Below, in pieces: positions 25,120-36,833 of a stretch of 64,000 nt of DNA. How positions within the stretch are numbered: position 1 is the stretch's first letter; the number at the start of each line of letters is the position of its first letter. Under the pieces are notes generated by a model that saw nothing but the letters and a program-made list of their open reading frames with translations, made no database searches and was not told the origin of the DNA. The stretch is from Vanilla planifolia (taxonomy: Eukaryota; Streptophyta; Magnoliopsida; Asparagales; Orchidaceae), in NCBI GenBank assembly GCA_023846275.1, contig CM043870.1:6819527-6883526 (forward strand), in the 5' to 3' direction. The position numbers and the translations under genes are program-made.

Positions 25120-26566
25120 AAAGGCTTTTACAAATGGTTTAAATAATTATTTTGAAACACTATGTGTAACAACACATGTAATGGCTAATGAAATAGTCAT
25201 TATGTGAGATGAATAGAAGCCATTAGATGTATTCAAAGGAGTTCACGATGTGCGATTAAATGCTATAAATGTGGATGAATTCTGGACAGTTGGAACAAGG
25301 TGGATAGATCTGGTCCATCTGATAAAGTTAGATGAGATCTGAATTATTTGATTCATCAACGATAAAGTTAAAGTAAATCTTAGTCATAGGATTCAAACTA
25401 GATAATTTGGAACCATATTATTCCATAATAAGGATGAAAGAATTCTAGTCATGTGATAAATTAAATAAAATAGCAGCCATCAAATCTAAGGATAAATCAT
25501 ATGAAATAGATGGAATCAATAATCACCATTAGATCAAACTCATCAAATGAACGATAGACTGATTAGAACTGTTTAAAAGGGAGGAGGCAAACTCCACTGT
25601 GCCATAGTGAAAATGTGAGATCGAACAATGCTAAGTCGCTTTCGATTTTGGAAGCAAACAATGTACCAAGAGGTTAGTCCCATTTTACAGCATAGGAAAT
25701 GGATTTTCTCTTTATAAACCTTTGTGTGGGAGTATTATGTGAGTCGAATCGCGGCTAGGTCCCTCTTTGTGCACCTAGGATTTCATCACATGGGCATGCT
25801 CGTATGCTTATAGGTTATTTCGTGTATAAGTTTGACTCGACCCTACGCATATTTGGTTCAAGTGTTTCCTAGCTCAATCCTTTGCCTTACCTCATCTAGT
25901 TTAGGATTGCACCATGACTAAGAACGGGATCGACCTGATTTGGTTCCAGTTGTCTCTTGAGTCGAGGCTTGCAACTGCCTGCTCAGGCTTACTTAGCAAA
26001 AGAGTTTGGACTTGCGCACAAGCTTGGGATGTCGAAGTAATTTTTTAACTATTAAAATTTTAATAAAATTATTATTTTTTAATTTAATCAAGGTTTAACA
26101 ATTAATCTAACATGAAATTTGACCTATATATATAATTAAACTAAAAAATATTTATGAGATCAAAAAATATAGTCTTATTTATTTTATAAATAAAAAAGAT
26201 GATTGAACAATTGGATGCTTGACTATAATCTAAAATTGATATGAAAAGATAATACTTTATAATCAATAAGCTGACATTCTATTTCGTAACAAAAAGAAAA
26301 GCTTTTCAAATTTGATACGTATGTCTCCAATCCTCGAAGCCTTTTGAACATTCTAAGGTTCTTTAAAGACTGTTATATTCATCATCTTTAAAAGTACATA
26401 ACTTGTTCTTTACGAATAAACTTATTTTATACTAAAAAAATTTATTATAATAAAATGTTAAACCTTAAAAACTTGACTCATCAAACATAAGAATGACTTA
26501 ACAAAAGATGATCATATTGTATGATAATATATATCATATTGTAAGAATACTTTTGTATTATAATAA
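25120..26566 (+). repeat. 1.43-kb tandem duplication, copy 2
   Basis: A near-full copy of 23,690-25,118 with scattered substitutions and a few small indels, which by eye suggests several percent divergence. It ends at 'aagaatacttttgtattata', where the match to copy 1 stops. The direct adjacency indicates unequal exchange rather than two separate insertions. Confidence 0.85.
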
Positions 26567-28700
26567 TCATTTCTCTCTATCCACTTGATTCTTCAAACCA
26601 ATTGTACTATATAATATGATTATATTGTACGAAAAGTTGGAATTGCTTTATACACACTTAATTAGATTATTTTATTCTCCTTTATACACTATATTTTGAT
26701 ACTAATTACATTATATGATAAGTATATCATAATGTAAGTGTAACCTTAGCTTATTTCAAAATTTTGGTTTCTCATTACACTCACATATATTATTAAGTCT
26801 TAATTGATAAAATTTTTCACATAAGACAAAAAATATCACAAATTAGTTGATGAAAGTAAAAGTGGATATGAAAAACGATGATAAAACATGAAGTGTTAAT
26901 AAACATAAAATCTTAAGTGTCACAAGTAAATATTACATAGGTTTTAAAATTTTAAGTATACCAAAAATTAAATAAATATTACTCATGATGGCCACCACAC
27001 AATCAATAATAAGATCCTCCATGGGTTGACCACTTGTGTAAAATACATCTTTGATTGAGTCTCATAGTAATACATAATTTTATAATATTTTGAATATCAT
27101 CTTATACTTTTCTTAAGACATTATCTCAAATAAAATAATAGTAAATTTAATCATATGGTTTTATTTTCTTCAAACTCTTATATATAGCCATGAGATCAAT
27201 AAAAATGTCACATGATAATATTTTCTTATTTCAGTGTCTTTACTTTTGTCATTTGTGATTATAATATTCTTCTTGTCATTTTTATTTTATCACAATATAT
27301 TTACATTTGCCATTTATCTTTGTTATTTTTTGTACTTAATTTTTATTGACTTATTTAGTGTTTGAAATGCCACATGGTAGCATTTTCTTATTTGTATCTT
27401 TAATCTTGTCATTTGTGATTACATCATGCTTTTCTTCTTATCATTTTTTATTTTGTTTTGGAAATAGTGTAAGGAAGGCAATGACATTATTCAATTTATG
27501 AAATTAAATGTAAATAGAAGCAAAATTAACAATAATCAAAGAGAATGCCTTATGATAACTTAGGAACTTAGATCTCTTATAGTACTACAACATAACATCA
27601 GAGATTTAATTAAAATCCAATAATAAACATTGTTTATGCACATTACATATAGTATTGTCACAAATTCATTAGAAATTATGCTAAAATCATTATGATTTGT
27701 ACAAAACCACTAACATAAATGTCTAGCTTGATTGATATGACATAAGAATTGATTTATATTAGGATAACACCCATATATACAACAAAGAATATGTTAAAAA
27801 GATTTTAAAAAAACAAAATAAAAAGCTATGCAAAATTATTTGAATCAATCACCTTAAAGTGAATATGAATCGTTAGGGGCAACTCTAAACCAGCCAAGAT
27901 GAACCTGAACCACTCTAAGTGGTTTATACTAAATAATTCAATGTGTTTCATAGTACTTAGAATACTTAGAAATTAAATGTGATATCTCGAAGTAGACATA
28001 GAATTTTGTAAAATAATTTGAGATTGTCTCAAATTACCTCAATTGAAAAATAACATGTCCTGATTAAATTCATAATTCTAAAAAATAACTCTTTATGTGA
28101 ATTGCTACTACAGATTTAGATATAACATAAATATATCACATATATATCAAGTTGACATCACAAATATGCCAAAACATCATATTTCATGATGACAGCCATA
28201 TTTAGAAATCATTAACAATAACTTACATAAGTGACAATAAGTATACTGATTGCTCTTCATCATGTTTGTCCATCATTGACAAAGTTATGTCTATGAGTTT
28301 GTTGTCTTTTTATTTATTTATTTATTTATTTGTAACTTTACTTTAGTGTTTGAAATATCATATGATAATATGTTCTTGTTTTAGTACCTTTATTTTGTCA
28401 TTTATGATTTTATTATATTATTATTTATATCATTTTTTTAACCCATTAGCTTGAATTGTCATTTGTCTTTCTTATCCAGTGTTTGGAACATAGTATTTTT
28501 TTTTAGTGCCTTTACTCTTGCCATATGCAATTATATCATACTTAAACATTTTTTATTTTGTCTCATTATTATATGGTTTTGCCCTTGGAAGACATGACGA
28601 CCGTGGTTCAACAATTATTGTAAAAGTTGCTTTCTTGAAACTTGGCAAGAAATTGAACAACTTTCGAACTTCATGTGAAATGTATACTTTAATTGGATAA
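26567..28700. repeat. AT-rich upstream region with four scattered copies of a ~90-bp unit
   Basis: Copies at about 27,205-27,290, 27,357-27,456, 28,346-28,438 and 28,480-28,560 share 'tgtttgaaatgccacatg', 'tttgtcatttgtgatta' and 'tcattttttattttg' in order. A (TTTA)n tract lies at about 28,305-28,331. No gene is seen in this stretch, which ends just upstream of the phosphatase gene. Confidence 0.6.
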
Positions 28701-29110
28701 TTCCAACGAGTGCCTTTGAATTATAGGGCCGAAAGAACGCTCTGCATTGACAAGTTATAATATGATGCAGCGCATCCAAACAAACAAAATACAACACAAA
28801 TCTCCTTCCTCTTGCTTTCGTAGAACGCTCGTGCCCAAAAAAGACGCCATTTTGCCAGGAAAAAAGGCGCATAAGAATGGCAGCAGCCCCGCCCGGTGTC
28901 TCTGCCTTTGTTTCCACACACGGGTGCGGAAATTCGCACTCGCCGAAACAGAAAGGTCGAGCCTACATCGGGGGACCCATGGCGTCTTCTTCTTCCGCCT
29001 CGGTTCCTCGCAATCTGGGTACATCCGAGAGCAATCTGCCGACGCTTTTTCCCGTCTCGCCGCTACCGACGCCGCCGCAGCAGCCTTTAGGTATCCAAAG
29101 CAGGGATCAG
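28701..29110 (+). promoter_or_regulatory. promoter and 5' leader of the AHL-like gene, with two upstream in-frame ATGs
   Basis: A TATA-like word (TTATAATATG) lies at about 28,755, and GC content rises sharply from about 28,800. The reading frame of the phosphatase stays open upstream of 29,111, with in-frame ATGs at 28,877 and 28,979. The second has the context CCCATGG. Between 28,979 and 29,111 it would encode 44 residues rich in Ser and Pro and poor in acidic residues. Whether this is leader or coding is not decided by the sequence alone. Confidence 0.45.
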
Positions 29111-32100
29111 ATGGAGCCAGGGAAGTATGCGGAGGAGCTTGGCGTGGCGGTGAGTGTGGTTCAGATGGCTTGCTCACTGTGCCAGAGAGTACAGGAAGGT
29201 TTGGTCGGCAGGAAGGGGGAGCAGATCAAGTCTAAAGATGACAATTCTCCTGTTACTGTTGCAGGTTGAATCCTCGCTCGCTTTTATTTCTTTGGCATTT
29301 AGGTTGGATTGGTTTAGGCAAGCTTTGGTTGTTTCTTTTGCCGGGATTGCATCCAGACATTTTCTTGAGTACTCTTTCAAAAGTACAACTATACCATAGA
29401 ACACATTGAAGTACTCAAAAACATGTTTTGATAGTACTCAATTAAGTGAATGAATGAACAAATCATATCTAAATGAATACTACACTTCTTGTAAGTATTG
29501 ATATCTTTAAAATGTACTCAAACATGAAATTATTTTCTGATAAAATAAATATTGCGTTAAAACTAATACGTATGAATCATGTTTTATATTGTTTCAATAA
29601 ATGTGTATGACAATTCCTATAAATCAAACTGTAAAATTCATTTGTAGATTCAAAAGAAAATTTAAAAAGAATTCATTTAGATGCTTTTAAAGTGTGCTAT
29701 AGTCTTTTTAGTTATATGTATACCTTACAAAAGATGCATTAGTTGTTTCTTTAGAAAATGTTTGGAGAATTAAGAAAACAATACTAATTGTGATTAGGTG
29801 ATGGTTGCAAGAAATATGCTTCCATAAGACAAAATAAATGATGTTAAAAGTTTTGTAAATTAAATTTTTTGTTAGAACTTGCAATCAATGTAAACTGTTA
29901 AAGGAGATTAACAACATCAAAATATGGCTTAACACTAACGAGAATGTCTATGTAGAGCTGTTTGAAAAAAAGGAGTACATATTCCATAGGTTTGGTGGAG
30001 TCATATTTTTGCACACATAATAGATGTCATGCGTGACCCTTACACAATAATTTGTCAGAGGGAAAATGGTGTTGTTTTAATATCTTCAGTATGATATTAT
30101 TTAGCTTATGAATTATTAATGTGTGATATGCCAATTTTAAAACTAAATGTTTGATACTGTTCGAAATGATTTGACTTGAAAAAATTGGCAAGTTGATCAT
30201 CATATGATTGTCATGCTTGTTGGATGGTTTTTTCTTTTGATTTTCTCATGGATATTAATTTGGAATTAGTTTTGGGTGAAATCAATGTTACATTTCATTC
30301 TAGTTGTTATTACTTATTCTTGGATTTTGGTGGAGTCAAAAGGGTTCTTATATCAATGGAGATTGATTAATGTTAGTATGAAAAATGGTGGTCGTCATTA
30401 AGGTTTAAATGTTTGTTGAATGGACAATGAATTTTCTCTTCAAAGTCAATCTCATTTTACAAAAAGCTTTCAAATTATTCAAGGTCATAACATAATATAT
30501 GTAGAGTATTAACTTTACTTGTTTGGCCCAAAACAACCTCATAGCCTTGCCCAATATATCAACAAGGAATTTTCTACTCCCTTATGTGAGATAATTCATT
30601 TATGCATTCTTTCACCGTCTATAAATCCTCTATAATGTAATCCCTTGATATTCAATTCACAACCTCATTGTTTCCAGGTAATCAAACATTATGCATTCTA
30701 TTGAAATTATTTAGATTAAACTGTCTAATGATTGTTCTTGTTGGAACAATTTCTTTTGATATACAAATGGATTTATTGTTTTTTTCATTGTTGTAGAGGT
30801 AAAGGTTTTGATCTTAGAACTTAAAACCTAGTTTATGGAAGTCCTATTGCTGATGTCTATGGCATAAACCTCAAAAACGCATTAGGTGCTAATATTCCCG
30901 TAGTGTGGGATGCTTTGTGTTCATCCAACCTATAGGTTTCTAGAAAGTAAACTTAATTAGAGCATTTGTTGGAAAAGATTCATTTATTTTGTACATGCAA
31001 AGAATCAAGCACACTCAAATGGTAAAGTTTTATTGTTGTTGCATATCAGGTAGCGCCATCAAAAGTGATATAAACGCAATATTGATCGATTCTCAACGCC
31101 TTTATTAGACCTTAAATAAGATGGATGATAGACTATTTTTTGTTCATCTTTTATTTATATAATCTTTCTTCAGCCAAAAGGGTTTTTATCTCAATAGATT
31201 GTTTCGTCAAATCATGTTTCCAAATTAAAGATGATAGCAGCTAAATGCATTATATAGTCTGTAAATGCTTCATGGAAGCTGTTGTACAGAGATGCAACAT
31301 TAAGGCTGATGCGCTTAAGAGTAATATGCTTCAATAAAGGGTAAACTATTTTGCACCTTCTATTGGAGTTGTTTGGATAATTCTAAAAATAATTGCAAAT
31401 TTCAGGAAACTATAGAAATTAGATTTTTGAGAATAACTAATTTGATGAACTCTATCACTTGATAGTATCCCATTTTGATTAAATAAGTCCTGAATGACAT
31501 TAATATGCTGCTTGCCGTTGTTTGTAGTTGAAAGAGAATATTTTTTTCAGTGTTCTTACCATCCAACGCAGTTGTTTTTATAGATTACATATAGAAAGGA
31601 CTTTATAAGCAGTGATCACAATAAGCTGTATTGGGAATTGAATTGGGCATGTATATGATAAGGAGAGATATCTGCAGAGGCTGATCTATAGAATTGTAGT
31701 AGAAGAGTTTAAGATGATTTTGACTTTCTAATATAGATGATACCAGTCTGAAGGTTTTTTAGAAAATGGTGAGAACTTTGCCTGCTATAATACTATAAGA
31801 AAAACATCAAAATGAAGTGAGGGGCAAAACACTAAAACATAAACCATGCAAAAAGTCATTGCAACAAAAAAAAACCTTTAAAGGGCATCACTAAGTTAGA
31901 CTAGAGAAGATGCCAAGAACACCTCAAACCAAACCAATATGTGATGTTGTAGTAGAACCAAGATCCACTAATGGAGGATTGTAGCTACATTACATTAATT
32001 TTGATATTTGCTAATACAATTTCCCAAGGAGTAGATTTCCCTTTGAAGGGTATTGCATTCTATTCCTTCCAAACATGGTAAACAAGTGCTCATATAAGTT

Positions 32101-33827
32101 TGAAGTTTAAGTATAATACCTTTGAAATGAGTCTGCCAACAGGTTATATGTAATATATTTTTGGGTCGCAACAATTTTTGTAAAGAGTTCTCACTTCTCA
32201 ATTTATTTTTCATCCAGTTGATTTGCATCATGTTGGGAGTCACCATAAGAACCATTTAATACATGCAATTTAACTCTCTATTTTGGATACAATTAGGCTA
32301 ATTTTTTAATTTTCTGTGGCATAATAGATTGGGGAGTGCAGGCAACTGTTAGTTGGGTCCTCTCACAAGTTTTTAGCAATGATAATGTCTACATTGTGGC
32401 TGAAGAAGATACTCAAACTTTGTCCACAAAGGATGCTTCTGGTTTACTGGAATCTGTTGTCAAAGTTGTAAATGGTTGCCTGATTGAAGCTCAGAAATAT
32501 GGACTGAAAGCTCCCCAGAAACCGCTTGGAAGCAGTGAAGTTCTTGAAGCTATAGGGAGATGCAACTCTAATGGTGGGCCAAAAGGAAGGTTTTGGGTGC
32601 TCGATCCTGTGGATGGCACTCTTGGTTTTGTTCGTGGTGATCAATATGCCATTGCTTTAGCCTTAATTGAGGACGGAGAGGTCATTCTAGGCGTTCTTGG
32701 ATGTCCAAACTATCCAATGAAGAAGCAATGGCTGAATTATCATCAACGATATTACCGACTCATGTGTAGAATATCTCCTCCAACTGCTGGCTCTTGGCAT
32801 AAAGGATGTGTAATGTATGCTCTAAGGGGTAGTGGTGAAGCCTGGATGCAACCACTTGTTTTCGACCATGGCGAACTTGGGTCACATAATATCTCTGCAA
32901 CGCCTGTCAAAGTATCATCTGTAGATGATCCAGCTTTTGCAACTTTCTGTGAACCAGTTGAAAAGTCGAACTCAAGGCACTCGTTTACTGCTGGATTGGC
33001 ACAAAGTGTTGGTCTGAGGTACGTTGATGCCAAATTCTTCCTTTTTTTTTTCTTAGTAATGAACTTTGTTTAATTGGTCTGAGGTATGATGGTTTGGATA
33101 CATTTTTTTTTCTGTGCCTTTTTTTTATTAACATACTTGCAATCTACTCCCTTGTTTTTTTCTGTGCCTTTTTTTTATTAACAAACTTGCAATCTACTCC
33201 CTTGTTTTTATGCTAACTCTCAATGTATTCAATTTTGGCTGTGAAGAGGATGAGTGCAGGCCAACCCAACAACATATGTTGTGATTTTTTTCTTTTGAAC
33301 TAACTTTTGTTTAAGAAAAAGTTTCCCAACAACGTTTTTGAGATGCAAACATAAAGATAATATAGAAGGCATAAGTTGCAGTATTTAGCATCTCTTTAGA
33401 TTAATCAAATATGCTGTGTTTTGTTTTGTAATTAATTGAAGAATTGCTAAATTGCAAACAGCAAAAAGCATGTTAAACTCTTTAAAAGGATCTGATAGTG
33501 ATCATTATATAAATTTTTAATAGGAAGCAGCCTTTGCGAGTTTACAGCATGGTGAAATATGCTGCTATAGCCCGTGGTGATGCGGAGATATTCATGAAGT
33601 TTTCAAGGGCTGGATATAAAGAAAAGATTTGGGACCATGCTGCAGGAGTAGTTATCATCCAAGAGGCTGGTGGTGTGGTCACAGATGCTGGTGGCCAACC
33701 GTTGGATTTCTCCAAAGGCATCTACTTGGAGGGTCTCGATCGTGGCATCATAGCTTGCTCTGGTTCTTCATTACATGAAAAGATCATCAGAGCTGTTGAT
33801 GCCAGTTGGGATTCGTCAAACCTATGA
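29111..33827 (+). CDS. AHL: 3'(2'),5'-bisphosphate nucleotidase, AHL/SAL1 (HAL2-like) family; three exons
   Basis: Converts 3'-phosphoadenosine 5'-phosphate to AMP and phosphate in sulfur assimilation and PAP retrograde signalling (family knowledge). Exons 29,111-29,264, 32,328-33,018 and 33,524-33,827 join in frame to 382 residues plus TGA; introns are GT-AG. The Arabidopsis AHL I remember has about 373 residues, is closely similar throughout and begins at the equivalent Met, hence this start. Lithium-sensitive phosphatase motifs are complete: E77-E78-D79 (VAEED), D144-P-V-D147-G-T149, and W318-D319-H320. The acceptor at 32,327 is chosen because it restores the conserved V-A-D-W-G-V-Q; the next AG, 12 bases on, is also in frame but would drop those residues. 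The first intron is 3 kb and carries a probable LINE tail. The gene converges on the PPR gene. An N-terminal extension from 28,979 would give 426 residues. Confidence 0.93.
31840..32260 (-). mobile_element. probable L1-type LINE 3'-end fragment in intron 1 of the AHL-like gene
   Basis: The minus-strand frame at 31,995-32,255 (86 codons) contains text like WQTHFKGIILKLQTY followed by a CLPCLEGIECNTLQREIYS stretch. This resembles the C-terminal tail of plant L1 LINE polyproteins (the 'LAW..C.YHVWKERNARLFQ' region after the zf-RVT domain). Sequence toward 31,840 may be 3' UTR. It ends less than 70 bp from the exon 2 acceptor. No polymerase core is present here. Confidence 0.45.
33104..33205 (+). 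repeat. 50-bp tandem repeat in intron 2 of the AHL-like gene
   Basis: Two adjacent units, period 50 bp, almost identical: each has 'tctgtgccttttttttatta' followed by 'ac(a/a)(t/a)acttgcaatctactcc'. The high identity suggests a recent duplication. Confidence 0.9.
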
Positions 33828-34901
33828 TTGCATCAAACCTTATAGTCTGAATGTACTAAATATGAAACATTAACAGCATCCAGGTTGACTATAGTGCACC
33901 AAGTAGATGAACAAAAGACTTTTTTTCTGGAAGCATTGAAGAATACCATGGGATCAAAAGTCATATTTTTGAGAAAGCTTAGCAAAATTTAGGACTTGGG
34001 AAGAAAGAAGAATCAGGGAAACAGATGACTGTAATTCTATTCAATCTACAGTAGGGTAGATCAATTCTTCTTCCTTGCTTGTTATAGTTATTAACTCTTT
34101 AGTTTGGTATTCTCTCTTATGATAGAATTCAGTTATTTATTTTCAGTTCTTTCTGAATCTGATGCTGCTAGCCATACCCAAGGAATAACCAAGCAAGAAT
34201 GTATACTTAAAAAAATGTACATAGGACTGCTGCAAGTCAACAACGATGCTGAAATGGATTGTGGCAATTTTAAGTGAATGATTGGTTGGTATTATATTGA
34301 TAATATTTGTCTAATTTACAATGCTATTTAGATATTAAAAAATTTGTCAATATCTATTTTTTTTTGTTTGTTTTAATATTACATATATAATCTCTTATTC
34401 CTATTTTTTGCATTAGGATGATCTATATCTTGATGTTGTTCATATTTAGATGACATCTTTTATGTTATTTGTAAGTAATAAAATTATAATTTTTAATAGT
34501 ATTTAAAGATTCATCAAATTAAACATTTAATAACTATTGATAATATTATATTTCATGGTAATATTGTTAAACCCCTAAAATCAAAAAGTTATATGTTGTT
34601 TAAATATTTTGATTTTGGAATAAATTGTAGGATTGTAAAACATCATACGAACAGCCATTTTAAAGCCAAAGAAGTAATCAACAGCCATCCAGGTATTGCA
34701 GGCATGAGGATATCTAATACTTGGGAGTATAGAATTAGTGTTTACATGTACAGAATGATGGTATAATGATCTCAACAAAGCTAAACAAGTTGGCAAATAA
34801 TGGGCTTTATTTAGATTAAAACATTGCAAGCTTGAATTGAATTAAATTAGCAAAAGATTATGAAGCACCTGTTTTACCCAAAATCTCTTTGGTTGTCAAC
34901 A
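33828..34901. other. intergenic region between convergent genes (3' UTRs)
   Basis: The AHL-like stop and the PPR stop face each other across 1,074 bp. The first 400 bp or so are of ordinary composition and probably hold the AHL 3' UTR; 34,290-34,600 is very AT-rich. AATAAAA at about 34,478 is a possible poly(A) signal. No further gene; 34,581-34,829 on minus looks like chance. Confidence 0.5.
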
Positions 34902-36833
34902 CTAATGATTAGAAACAGCTTGCAGTCCTGGTCTCCAATCTTCAAGCTCTGGACTTGCAGTGGGTAAAGAATCAGCAATCGCAAAGGTATTATTATTTTG
35001 AGCGCCAATCCAGCTCCTACCTGCTTCCTTCCTCGCCCCTCTCCTTGTCATCAACTTCCGTATCTCCATGGCATCATTCCATCGACCAATCGTCTTATAA
35101 ACATTTGCAAGAAGAACGTAGCTCAGATGGTAACCTGGTTCCAGCTCAATCATCCTCTTCGCCACTCTGTCTGCCAACTCCGCACTGGAATGGGTTGCGC
35201 AGGCGCCAAGAAGAGCTGCCCAGAGAGATGAATCGTCTCTGAATGCAGAATCAAGAATCAAAATCTCCGCTTCCTCGAGAATTCCAGCTCTGCTGAGAAG
35301 ATCTACCATGCAGCTGTAGTGCTCAATTCCAGCTTTGATATCATACTCTTCACTCATTGATTTAAAATGCTTCTTCCCTTCTTCAACCAAACCTGTGTGG
35401 CTGCAGGCAAAGAGCACGGCAACAAAAGTCACGTAGTCTGGCCTTGTCCCTTCCCTAATCATCTCATTGAACAAATAAATAGCTTGTTTGGCCTGACCAT
35501 TTTGTGCATATCCACATATCATAGCATTCCAAGTAATTAAATTCTTTATCGATGCATTGGTGAAAACTCGATGAGCATAGCTTACTAGGCCACATTTAGC
35601 ATAAAAGTGAATGAGAGCAGACTCGATGACTACATTTCGCCAACCCCTTGTCCTGAGAAAGTGGCAATGGAGCTCTTTTCCCTGCATCACTGCTGCAAGA
35701 CCAGCACAAGCCCTGAGCACTGAACCGAAACAGTATTGGTTGTCATCTGCATCCATCTTCCTGAACAGATCCAGCACCGTCTTGAAGTCACCACTTTGGC
35801 AGTAACCTCCTAACAGGGCGCACCATGAGACCGCATTCTTGTTTATCATTCGATCAAAGACTTGGCGGGAATTTTCTACAAGTCCACACTTGGCATACAT
35901 ATCTACCATGCTACTTTCAACGACGATGCTCCCACAGAGCCCACTGGTTAAGACTTTGGCGTGAGCTTCCTTTCCCTGCCTTGTCCTGCCCAAATTACCC
36001 AATGCGCTCAAAATGGACCCAAGCAAGAATTCATCTAGAACTAATCCAGTAAACCTCTGCAACATGTCAAGGAAGAGTTCCAAAGCTTCCTCGAACTGAT
36101 CGTTTCGTGTCAAAGCAGAGATCACCGAGGTCCAGCAGATGGTGTCGGGCTCAAGCATTTCGTCAAATACTTTTCGTGCATCTTCAGTACCGGAACTTCT
36201 TCCGTACATGTCAACCAGCGAACTTGCAATAACTCTATTGTCACCGAGGCCACGGGTCACTATCATCGCATGGAAACACTGACCTAATCGTAGGTTCTCG
36301 AGCTCGGAGCAAGCCTTCACCACGGAAGAGAGGGTGAACGCATTCGGCTCCACACCAGAATCAGACATGGCGACAAACACCCGAAGAGATTCAACGGGCT
36401 GTCCGGCTCGAACGTAACCGGACACCATGGAGGTCCAGGAGATGACATCCTTTACTGGCAAACCGTCGAACACTTGGCGGGTGGAAGTGATGTTGGGGCA
36501 TAGCTTGAAGTAGAAGGAGAGCAGCGAGTTGCCCACGAAACGGTCAGAGTCGACGCCGGATTTGAGGACGTGGGAGTGGATCTGGACGCCTAAGGGAAAG
36601 CAGTGGGAGCGGGTGGAAGCTTGGAGAAGGGATGCGAAGACGATGGGCTTGGGAGGTAGGATGCTGCCGTCGGCGGAGGCGAGGACAAGGATCGCGGTGG
36701 AGAGATCACCGCACTCGCAGAGGCTTAGAAAGTTGGATCCACGAGGAGGAGGAAGGGGAGGAGGAGGAGGGGAAGGAGGGATCGAGTCGACTTGTATACA
36801 GGAACGGTAATGGCGTATTCCCAATCGCTTCAT
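34902..36833 (-). CDS. PLS-class pentatricopeptide repeat protein, E subgroup, intronless
   Basis: 643 residues in one exon, usual for plant PPR genes. PPR proteins of this class bind organelle RNA, often as editing factors. Residues 1-16 are basic with no acidic residue before position 16, fitting a mitochondrial or plastid presequence; a proline run follows at about 19-30. PLS repeats run from about 60 to 530, with motif cores such as DVISWTSMVSGYV, DTICWTSVISAL, NAVSWCALLGGYC and NLITWNAMICGYA at roughly 100-residue spacing, plus VDMYAKCG helices. The E domain starts near 535 (SSLWAALLGACATH) and continues through LEPGYHLSYVLLANVYKTIGRW. There is no DYW deaminase domain. From memory the closest relative is Arabidopsis At1g03540; the RNA target is unknown. 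Other frames across this locus are shadows. Confidence 0.95.
   Translation of the reverse strand: MKRLGIRHYRSCIQVDSIPPSPPPPPLPPPRGSNFLSLCECGDLSTAILVLASADGSILPPKPIVFASLLQASTRSHCFPLGVQIHSHVLKSGVDSDRFVGNSLLSFYFKLCPNITSTRQVFDGLPVKDVISWTSMVSGYVRAGQPVESLRVFVAMSDSGVEPNAFTLSSVVKACSELENLRLGQCFHAMIVTRGLGDNRVIASSLVDMYGRSSGTEDARKVFDEMLEPDTICWTSVISALTRNDQFEEALELFLDMLQRFTGLVLDEFLLGSILSALGNLGRTRQGKEAHAKVLTSGLCGSIVVESSMVDMYAKCGLVENSRQVFDRMINKNAVSWCALLGGYCQSGDFKTVLDLFRKMDADDNQYCFGSVLRACAGLAAVMQGKELHCHFLRTRGWRNVVIESALIHFYAKCGLVSYAHRVFTNASIKNLITWNAMICGYAQNGQAKQAIYLFNEMIREGTRPDYVTFVAVLFACSHTGLVEEGKKHFKSMSEEYDIKAGIEHYSCMVDLLSRAGILEEAEILILDSAFRDDSSLWAALLGACATHSSAELADRVAKRMIELEPGYHLSYVLLANVYKTIGRWNDAMEIRKLMTRRGARKEAGRSWIGAQNNNTFAIADSLPTASPELEDWRPGLQAVSNH

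Noticed and set aside
28615-29404. Several overlapping frames on both strands around the AHL-like first exon
   Set aside because: They are shadows of GC-rich coding and leader sequence; only the frame leading into exon 2 continues the phosphatase.
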